Source: Hetaerina americana
Lineage: Eukaryota > Arthropoda > Insecta > Odonata > Calopterygidae
DNA: 64,000 bases
Assembly: GCA_022747635.1 (NCBI GenBank)
Contig: JAKTNV010000001.1
Location: 29,119,990-29,183,989 of the forward strand
Direction of reading: 5' to 3'
Made by a program: the position numbers and the translations under genes. Under the pieces are notes generated by a model. It saw only the letters and a program-made list of their open reading frames with translations. It ran no database searches and had not been told where the DNA came from. Below are positions 58,501-64,000 of this stretch, in pieces. Position 1 is the first letter of the stretch, and each line of letters starts with the position of its first letter.

Positions 58501-60343
58501 GAGAGAGAGTAAGCATAAATCACTACGAGTTAATTACAACATCGTGGATACTGAGTAAGCGATATGCATCCTTCCCCTAGTAGAATTTTGGCGTTTTCTC
58601 TATAATACTGAATGGAAATTTTACGTAAGATATTACCTTATAGTAAAATCCTTACACTTCTCTACTTACTATTTTAATGTTCGTAGGAATAGAAATTTCC
58701 ATCGGAGGAGCTTGATTACTTAGAACACTTTATATAGACGCTTCAATGGGAACGCTCGGTTTTAGACCTAAATGAAATCTCATCAGTCGTGCAATGTAAT
58801 AGGCATTCCGGACTTGACCTTTTTTCTGGTAGAAATATATGAACAGCGGTGCATTTAGCCTGGCCATGGGTGGTTGGTCCGTGTGAGTGAACTCGAGAAC
58901 TCGCCTCTTGAAAAACGTAGAAGTGACGGCCGCCGTCCACTGGAAAAGAAGTTGTCCTTGGAACTCAACTCTCACGATTCCTTGACCGAGGGCGAGCAGC
59001 GTTTGGGAGGAGTGGCGGACGGCCATTTAGCAACCATACAGGCAAAAAAAGACAAGCTATTTTTGGCATCCATTTTAATTGCATCACATCAGGAATCTTG
59101 CTTGATACATCATAGATGTTCGAGTTTCGAACGATAATAACCTAATGTATTTAAATAATAGTGTTCAAGATACAAAATTAGGAGTTCGTATAAACTCGAA
59201 GGTTTGTGTGGAAACCGATGCAGGTTTGACCTCGATTTTTGCACGTAAAAAACGTTGAATTTCTATCTGGATGGCAGCCACTAAACCTCAACAAGACTGT
59301 ATAATCGATGTTTTGAGAACGGAGACTGGCTGAATATGTATTTAGTACAGGATAAAATTTGCCTCCGAGAAAATAGGCATTGTTCACAACAATCCTACGC
59401 AAACTCAAATCCTAAATTTGAAAATTAGGGCATTCGTTGAGTATGCCCTAATTTCATCGAGGCATTAAAATTTTGACCAACTGGTGGCGAGACGATTAAT
59501 ATTACGATAAGATATGTCGATATGCACCACTTATTTTTGAAAGTATAAATGATGCGCCTCGCGTGGTTAAATGCCATGAATACCTCAGAGACTATAATGC
59601 TCGCCATACAAAGAACATAATACATATGAATGAAAAGATAAATAATGAAAAATACATGACTGTATAATAAGTTTGTTATTCTGGGATGCACAGCGCAGCT
59701 GACGGAATTGGCACCCTCTAAGACAAGAAAAGCATTTATTTATGTGATGTGATCCCCTCTTCTCAGAACATACCTTTCTAATTCTTAAGATGATGAGCAA
59801 AAGACCCTCGCATCAAATGAATCTCAATACCACCTCCAAAAAGGAGCACAAACACGGATGGTGAAGGAACAAAAACACCTTACCTCTCGCCGTGAATGAG
59901 GCCCATCTCGGTGGGCGACGCCGCGCTCCTCACCGGCTGTGGCGTGGATTGCCTCCCAGGGTCGCAGCACACGACCCCCGGGGTGAGGGGCGAGGAGGAG
60001 GTGGGCGCCTGGATGGGGGTGGAGGTGGTTGGGGCGGAAGGGGGCGAGGCGGCGATCGACGTCGTGGTGGTGGTGGGCGGTGAGGACGGCGTGGTGACCG
60101 TGGACGTGGTGGTCGTGGCGGTGGGCGTGTTGGACGAGGTGCAGGGGAGCGGTGGCGCCGTGGCCGACGACGGCGTCGACGGCGGGCTGGAAGGCGTCGG
60201 GCCGGGTGTCGAAGGGGGGCGGGGGGAGAGGCCCGCCCCCACGTGGCCCCCGCCCTCGTACGCCCCCGACCCCTGGATCACGTGAGGTGGCGCCGCGGTC
60301 GCGCTGTCCGGCGAGGAAGTGCTCACGTCCGCTACGCTCTCAC
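43430..60343 (-). CDS. Hr4: Hr4-type nuclear hormone receptor, twelve coding exons (5' end missing)
   Basis: Ligand-independent or orphan nuclear receptor of the NR6A-like HR4 group, a zinc-finger transcription factor in the insect ecdysone cascade (established knowledge). Joining 60343-59884, 55368-54235, 53178-53030, 52580-52519, 50017-49493, 48760-48599, 48414-48283, 47432-47304, 47113-46985, 46439-46247, 44689-44562 and 43510-43430 gives 1093 codons without a stop. Numbering from the first whole codon, the DNA-binding domain starts at Cys512 ([20 protein letters not shown]) and its zinc cysteines are 512, 515, 529, 532, 548, 554, 564 and 567. The C-terminal extension [16 protein letters not shown] is typical of HR4 and GCNF. 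The ligand-binding domain covers roughly 815-1093. The N-terminal and hinge regions are long and low-complexity. The first coding exon is not identified. Confidence 0.92.
44562..44689 (-). CDS. Hr4: Hr4 coding exon K (LBD)
   Basis: Residues 1025-1067; acceptor TCAATTGCAG|GACGAG, donor [32 protein letters not shown] is followed by [19 protein letters not shown], the helix 9/10 dimerisation-type region of nuclear receptors (YxxLLLRLPE). Confidence 0.95.
45185..45430. mobile_element. Two head-to-head tRNA-derived SINE pieces (family 3)
   Basis: 45185-45246 and 45288-45349 are inverted copies of each other (positions sum to 90534). The minus-strand half includes a tRNA-like head GCTTAACTGGCTAAAGCACT and B box GGTTCGAATTCC. 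The plus-strand half repeats GGTTCAAATCCCAGTC and continues into a body (CTGAAATTGTTGCATTGAAA ... CAGCATCTCCAGCAGTTTC) that recurs at 53819. The element lies in the Hr4 intron between exons J and K. Confidence 0.75.
46247..46439 (-). CDS. Hr4: Hr4 coding exon J (LBD)
   Basis: Residues 961-1024 plus the first base of Gly1025; acceptor AACTTCAG|GTGTCA, donor AATCAAG|GTATGT. It encodes [20 protein letters not shown], then [20 protein letters not shown] and [15 protein letters not shown], the helix 7 to 9 region; the EEYVCLKVI block is the usual mid-LBD landmark. Confidence 0.95.
46985..47113 (-). CDS. Hr4: Hr4 coding exon I (LBD)
   Basis: Residues 918-960; acceptor CAACTCTTTCAG|GTTCAT, donor CAAGAG|GTGAGA, phase 0. 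[20 protein letters not shown] is the helix 4/5 block (LLTxxWxELLVL) of the ligand-binding domain. It is followed by a charged loop with [12 protein letters not shown]. Confidence 0.95.
47304..47432 (-). CDS. Hr4: Hr4 coding exon H (LBD)
   Basis: Residues 875-917; acceptor TTTTTTAG|AACCTG, donor GTAGAA|GTAAGT, phase 0. [20 protein letters not shown] is followed by [20 protein letters not shown], the helix 3 to 4 signature region of nuclear receptors (the family pattern is KxxPxFxxL after a W/F). Confidence 0.95.
47862..47925 (+). mobile_element. 38-bp SINE-like mini-insertion with 13-bp target duplication
   Basis: AGGTAGGTACAAA occurs at 47862-47874 and 47913-47925. Between them are 38 bases containing ACACTCTGAAATTGTTGCAT, shared with the SINE family 3 pieces at 45340 and 53830. 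It sits in the Hr4 intron between exons G and H. Confidence 0.6.
48283..48414 (-). CDS. Hr4: Hr4 coding exon G (LBD)
   Basis: Residues 831-874; acceptor TTTTTTATAG|GTTATC, donor CTGAGG|GTAAGA, phase 0. It encodes [20 protein letters not shown] and then [20 protein letters not shown], the first helices of the ligand-binding domain. The predicted helices are amphipathic, with no membrane segment. Confidence 0.94.
48599..48760 (-). CDS. Hr4: Hr4 coding exon F (Q/P-rich, start of LBD)
   Basis: Residues 777-830, 54 codons; acceptor GCATCTCCAAAG|GTTATG, donor AGTGAG|GTGAGT. The first two-thirds are proline- and glutamine-rich ([17 protein letters not shown]). The end, [17 protein letters not shown], is a conserved HR4 block leading into the ligand-binding domain. 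Both ends are in phase 0. Confidence 0.93.
49493..50017 (-). CDS. Hr4: Hr4 coding exon E (hinge, poly-Gln and poly-Ser tracts)
   Basis: Residues 602-776, phase 0 at both ends; acceptor TTATTTTCAG|GTTAAA, donor CACGCAG|GTGAAT. It begins [17 protein letters not shown], the basic end of the DNA-binding extension, then becomes a hinge with two glutamine-rich tracts separated by a long serine run, followed by [14 protein letters not shown]. The CAG/CAA repeats are likely to vary in length between individuals (inference). The reverse frames here are long and open, but they are shadows of this repetitive coding DNA. Confidence 0.9.
50018..52518 (-). other. Hr4: Hr4 intron between exons D and E
   Basis: About 2.5 kb of AT-rich intron. 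A pyrimidine-rich patch at 51340-51600 holds a 77-codon plus frame without recognised domain. No element ends seen. Confidence 0.5.
52519..52580 (-). CDS. Hr4: Hr4 coding exon D (C-terminal extension of DBD)
   Basis: Residues 581-601, only 62 bases. The acceptor is GTGTCCAAAG|CTG and the donor TATAAG|GTAATG. It encodes [21 protein letters not shown], the T/A-box extension that in HR4- and GCNF-type receptors contacts the bases 5' of the half-site. It is too short to be noticed as a stand-alone reading frame but is required by phase between exons C and E. Confidence 0.95.
53030..53178 (-). CDS. Hr4: Hr4 coding exon C (second zinc finger)
   Basis: Residues 531-580. The acceptor is TTGAATTACAG|ATGCAAAGG and the donor TTGCAAG|GTATGG. 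It encodes [17 protein letters not shown] through [17 protein letters not shown], completing the DNA-binding domain: the recognition helix (P-box CEGCKG across the junction), the D-box region and the four cysteines of finger two (548, 554, 564, 567). This is the best single identifier of the gene. Confidence 0.97.
53819..53917 (+). mobile_element. SINE family 3, body fragment
   Basis: ACCGAATGATTTTTACACTC, then CTGAAATTGTTGCATTGAAA and GCATCTCCCGCAGTTTCTTG, aligns along its whole length with 45330-45425. The tRNA-like head is lacking. It lies in the Hr4 intron between exons B and C. Confidence 0.75.
54235..55368 (-). CDS. Hr4: Hr4 coding exon B (activation region and first zinc finger)
   Basis: Residues 153-531. 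The acceptor is CCACGGTAG|GATGAAAT and the donor GCGAGG|GTCAGT. The N-terminal part is rich in Ser, Pro and Gly, with an 11-Gly run and a QQQSMRMRA segment, and includes two psi-K-x-E motifs, VKRE and VKPE, which fit the SUMO-acceptor consensus (inference). It ends with the acidic DDEEQEQP stretch and the first zinc finger [20 protein letters not shown]. The intron after CEG splits the finger loop at a position often used in nuclear receptors. The exon is a strong GC island in AT-rich DNA. Confidence 0.95.
55369..58430 (-). other. Hr4: Hr4 intron between exons A and B, left part
   Basis: AT-rich intron without recognised coding sequence. An in-frame ATG at 55406 reads through the exon B acceptor, which would permit an alternative first exon (inference). 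Confidence 0.45.
58431..58512. repeat. (TA)n microsatellite with short (GA)n
   Basis: About 65 bases of TA/TG-interrupted TA repeat followed by GTAGAGAGAGAG, within an Hr4 intron. The Tyr/Ile frame across it is an artefact. Confidence 0.95.
58730..59137. other. Unassigned GC-balanced block with open frames on both strands
   Basis: A minus frame (59026-58730) has 98 codons, including [20 protein letters not shown], and a plus frame (58874-59137) overlaps it. Composition is less AT-rich than the surrounding intron. I recognise no family. It could be a processed fragment, an unannotated alternative exon or a conserved regulatory block. Confidence 0.25.
59138..59883 (-). other. Hr4: Hr4 intron next to exon A
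   Basis: AT-rich intron, nothing recognised except the exon A donor at its right end. Confidence 0.45.
59884..60343 (-). CDS. Hr4: Hr4 coding exon A (most 5' exon identified)
   Basis: Residues 1-153 of the partial protein. The acceptor is CTCTGCAG|GTGAGAGC and the donor GCGAGAG|GTAAGG. It begins in phase 1 (the first two bases complete a Gly codon) with [13 protein letters not shown], which I recognise as resembling the N-terminal block of insect HR4. The rest is a Ser/Thr/Pro/Ala-rich low-complexity region, and GC content is far above the surrounding DNA. The phase fits the next exon, whose first base completes Arg153. Confidence is high because the frame is open for 460 bases and both splice sites are strong. 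Confidence 0.85.
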
Positions 60344-60973
60344 CTGCAGAGCAGAGGGGGAGAGTTAGAGGGTTAGAGTCATCTTGTGCTTCCTACATGC
60401 TCTCCACGAGGAATGAAAACATTTATGCCGTCTATAAAACACTCATTTTTAAGCCGGTATTTGATTACAAACCGTACAATGAAAGGTTTATACAACCTCA
60501 TACTTAGGAAATCGCTAAATTGGATAGCATTGACGACACCGAGGATCAAATACGAGTACTCGTTCATTTAATTATATGTAGCAATCAAAAGTCTGAAAAT
60601 AAATTCACAAACGAGTAGATATGCCTTGCGAAAACATATTTTTACCTCTCAAGGAATAATATCGCCTGACTTTTTGAAAGTAAAATCCAAATTTAAAGTC
60701 ACGTTGGCTTTGAATAACAACAAAACCAATAATCTCTCAGAGGTTAATTTAAAATTATTCAGCATCTTACCAGCACCAATGCAAGCTTATAAGCTTGTTA
60801 TAACGTGAAAAATAACTTCATTTTTCAATATTTATTTTGAATGCCTCATAAATATTATCTCTGGAAAAAAGTTTCTGATGCTAACGGTTAATGCCTCGCA
60901 TTCTTCCCGATGTTTTACAAACTCAAACGAAAAATTCGGGATTTTGGGTCTACAGTTAAACTACGAAAATTTA
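60344..60973 (-). other. Hr4: Hr4 intron upstream of exon A
   Basis: AT-rich sequence between exon A and the mariner at 60974. It includes a short perfect palindrome AAGCTTATAAGCTT near 60784. Nothing else recognised. Confidence 0.45.
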
Positions 60974-61726
60974 CGAGGGTCATCCGGAAAGTAGTACCCG
61001 TTCGTGCCGCATGAAGTGCTGACGACGCGAGTAACCGCTGGACGAGGTCAGATAGCTTCAGTGGCTTGTCTGCCTTCTCTGAGCCAAGTTGCGTGACGCT
61101 AGCATTGCCTGTGTTGTTTCTGTGATTGTTTACAATGTTTAAAAAAATTGAGAACGCCGCCAGTTGTGAAGTGAGGGCAGTGATTAAATTCCTCAATGCA
61201 AGAAACGTTCGCCCATGTGATATTCATCGCCAATTAAAGGAGGTGTATGGAGACAATGTAATGGACGAGTCGTCTGTTCGGCGGTGGTGTCGCAACTTCA
61301 ACATGGGGAGGGGGAACACACACGACGATGAGCGTTCGGAGAGACCGTCTGTCATTACAGACCAACTGGTGAGCTCAGTTGACGAATTCGTGAGGAACGA
61401 TCGGCGCGTCACAATTGATGACATCTGTGAGCATTTTCCCAATGTTTCTCGAACAATTGTTCATGAAATTGTTAAACACCATCTGCATTATGCAAAAATT
61501 TGTGCAAGATGGGTCCCTCGCGTATCTCAATGAGCTGGCGGCGAAGGACTATGCAGCAGGAATACAGAAACTTGTCACACGTTATGACAAATGCCTTAAT
61601 TTGCTTGGAGATTATGTTGAGAAGTAGTTTAAAGTATCCTCTTTCAAATAAAATTTTTTATGTTTGTTAATATTTACTTTTGTGTCTTTATTTCACGAAC
61701 GGGTACTACTTTCCGGATGACCCTCG
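60974..61726 (+). mobile_element. Internally deleted mariner with perfect 33-bp TIRs
   Basis: A 753-bp element flanked by TA (60972-60973 and 61727-61728). The terminal repeats 60974-61006 and 61694-61726 are exact reverse complements over 33 bases (starting CGAGGGTCATCCGGAAAGTA). Plus-strand coding gives the N-terminal transposase from ATG 61135 (KKIENAASCEVRAVIKFLNA to SRTIVHEIVKHHLHYAKICA), then jumps, out of frame, to the C-terminus (LAAKDYAAGIQKLVTRYDKC, LNLLGDYVEK, stop at 61625-61627). The whole catalytic core is absent, so it can only move with transposase supplied elsewhere. Confidence 0.93.
61135..61627 (+). pseudogene. mariner transposase, core deleted
   Basis: About 133 residues of the N-terminal DNA-binding region (two helix-turn-helix motifs: VRAVIKFLNARNVRPCDIHR and RVTIDDICEHFPNVSRTIVH) and about 43 residues of the C-terminus remain of a protein that is usually about 340 residues. 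The junction near 61510-61530 shifts frame, and the catalytic DD(34)D segment is gone. The N-terminal frame could still give a DNA-binding-only peptide. Confidence 0.88.
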
Positions 61727-61728
61727 TA

Positions 61729-64000
61729 AAACGTACACTATTACAGGGGACTCTTGCTTTACATGAAGAGTTTAGAGCCTCATAATTCCTTAAAAACCCA
61801 AAAGGTTATTTATGGATGATCAACAAGAAGTTTTAATCTTTCAAACACATTTTGCAACCCCTCTACACCTCTTCCGGCAGAATAAATCTTCTGCATATCG
61901 GAAACCTGACTCAATAACCAAAGCCTCTCGGGATTTTTTTCCATGCAGTGCGAAAGTGCATTAAAGGAGACACTCGGGGCGACCACTGCCGAAAAGTCCA
62001 AGGGGAGCCGAAGGGTAAAAGGAGGGAAGGTTGTGCATTTCACGGTGAAAAAAAATGAACACCTTCAAATGAAAATATATTCAAGGCGGCTATTAATAAT
62101 CTCCCGAGAAATGCATTTACGAAGTAACCGTAAAATTATAGTACAAAAACATCCCACGCGACTAAGACGGGGAAATCGATTTGACCGTGAGGATGGGCGG
62201 GATCATTAATCTTGCATTCATTTGCTATATTTCGAGGTGTGCTTGAGAGAGGGTGCCATCTAGGGAGGCGGAGTGAGCAGAGGGAATGAGAATGGGGAGG
62301 AGGGGTGGGGGAGAGTGGAACGGAGAGGGCGGGAGGGAGGGGAAAGGTAATAGAGATGTGAGATACACACCCTCTCTCTCTTTCTTGTCGGAGTCTGCGA
62401 AGGACTCCCGAAGAGGGCGGAAATGCCTCGCATTCCGTACGGCATGCGTCGACGGCTATTCTTCTCCGCACCGCGGGCGACCCATCGCCCGGGCTATGAT
62501 TTTTACGCTTACGTACTCTGTCTCACCTAGGTAGAGGGCAGGTAAACGCTCAAGGACGGATTTTTCGGGGTGAGAGGAACGGAGGATTTGAGGAGACATT
62601 TGGGGAACTCCCTTGTACATACGTGTGATCCCAGCGGAAAGAAACTCGGAGATAAGACCCACTGAGTATTTTATGATTCCCTGGACGGGAAGACTTGAAC
62701 CTGCCAGAGGACCAAACGAGACGAAATAAACTTTAAATTAGAAATTAGCACTATCGGACAATCAAAAATATTATATTCTACAAGCAAATGTGCACAAGGT
62801 TCTCAGCCTCGGACATAAGAAGGAATACTATTGACGAGGCTTCATCAAAACATGACAAGTTGCCTTCCACTGAAGGCAAAGGGAACAATATCCTGTACCT
62901 CAAAGACTTGTAATCAGTAGGCCGATAATTTAACTACGCTGAGGACTATTTAAGGTAAAAATAGGTTGCGATGTTAGGTATATTTGCGAAAGAAAATGTA
63001 AAGATGGAGACAAAAACTAAGCAGGTTAAATACCATGCCTCTATTATATATTCATGGATGAATATAATTATGCCTCAAAGAGAATTTGAAAATTTAACGT
63101 TATTTATTAAATTTGCAGTCATGACTCATTATTGACTTTTGATTGATCAATTGTCAATGCAATTCTAGCATGTGAATTAAAGCATCGTGGGTCTTCCATC
63201 TGGTCTACTAGAACACATTATTTGAACTAGTAAAAGGCCTGCAAACACGTTACTCACTTTTAACCCGCCAAGAAATCAACAAATCCTTCAATTTATGTCT
63301 TTGATACTTTCGGGAATTTTTTATTCTTGGCATCACTGAAGTGAATCATTTCCGCGTATTTTTCTTGCCAGAATGAATAACCTTCGCATGAATGAAAGCA
63401 GAAACAACGAGAAACAAAGCAGAAAAAATGCGAAACAATACGAGAGTGAACTACATGCAGAACAGAGGGTGACCAGGTATGGACCCAGAGGGCACTGGAA
63501 CTAGTCGTCGAGAGTGGAGTGCACTAGGCTGGCATCCATTCCTCTGCTGGTGCGGCTAAAATGACCGCACCGAGTCTCTCTCTCCTTCGTGAAGAGAGAG
63601 GTGGAAGGGACGCCGCGTTGGCCATCTATGGACATGGAAGCAAGTGGGCGTCTGCTCTAGGGAGGCCGAAAGACCTCTGAGCGGTGAAGGGAGAGGTGTT
63701 TGTGTGTGATGGAGGGGAGTGGGACCGCGGGAAGTGAAGATGGGAGGGAGGGGGGATCTGTGGAAAGGGTCCATTGAGTTGGATAAAAATTCATCGTAGC
63801 CACTTTGGCGGATTTTGCTCAAAGACAGGGTGGAAGACTGCAGAACTACTGAAGCATTGATATCCTGAGTTTGGGGTTCCGTGAAAGGAACTCGTTAAAA
63901 ACTAATCGTTTACGCGAGAAGTAACAAAAATGGTAGTCCAGTATAACGTAAGAGAGAAGGGGTTTGGGCCTCTAATAAAATTAAAAGTTGAACACATATG
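61729..64000 (-). other. Right edge: probable Hr4 upstream intron or 5' region
   Basis: Mixed composition. 62240-62480 is purine-rich on the plus strand and moderately GC-rich, and 63500-63830 is another GC-rich block with GAGAGAG runs; both are of the kind seen near insect promoters and 5'UTR exons. A minus-strand open segment ending at a good donor at 62527 is discussed as a candidate exon. No domain is recognised. Confidence 0.35.

Noticed and set aside
59892..60376. Gly/Val- and Arg-rich plus-strand frames
   Set aside because: Shadows of Hr4 exon A.

Overview
This is a eukaryotic genomic window, almost certainly from an insect or closely related arthropod. The background is AT-rich, genes are split by long introns, GT-AG splice sites join conserved protein blocks in frame, and the repeats (Tc1/mariner, pogo/Tigger, hAT-like ends, non-LTR retrotransposons, tRNA-derived SINEs) are animal types. 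Nothing bacterial is present. Species cannot be told from the sequence alone. All family assignments come from reading translations and motifs, not from database searches.

Two genes are well supported and face each other tail to tail. (1) Ogg1, plus strand, 5325-27063, encodes an 8-oxoguanine DNA glycosylase. I reconstruct six coding exons (5325-5410, 5740-5917, 8569-8810, 20982-21270, 24030-24224, 26956-27063) giving 365 codons, with the helix-hairpin-helix, the catalytic lysine and the catalytic aspartate present. (2) Hr4, minus strand, 60343 down to 43430, encodes an Hr4-type orphan nuclear receptor of the ecdysone cascade (NR6A-like). Twelve coding exons join in frame to 1093 codons; the first coding exon or exons are missing and probably lie beyond the right edge. 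Two Hr4 exons are very GC-rich low-complexity islands.

Layout. 1-5324: sparse intergenic DNA with a hAT-like end at 3507 and a candidate divergent first exon at 4656-4716. 5325-27063: Ogg1; its 12-kb third intron holds a TA microsatellite, SINEs, several broken LINEs and mariners, and introns 4 and 5 hold a SINE with a mariner inside it, a Tigger-like relic and a MITE next to the last splice acceptor. 27064-43429: intergenic and probable Hr4 3'UTR, with another SINE, a rearranged LINE and a giant inverted repeat (1.8-kb arms at about 32537-34353 and 34731-36547, 377-bp spacer). 43430-60343: Hr4, with SINE pieces in its introns. 60344-64000: probable Hr4 5' intron or upstream DNA with an internally deleted mariner carrying perfect 33-bp terminal repeats.

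The two genes have no known functional link: one repairs oxidised guanine, the other acts in steroid-hormone signalling. The least ordinary structure is the giant inverted repeat. Its arms match without an indel wherever I aligned them, it has its own internal sub-repeats, and it encodes no protein I recognise. It fits a foldback-type mobile element and would form a long double-stranded hairpin if transcribed, but an assembly artefact must be excluded.
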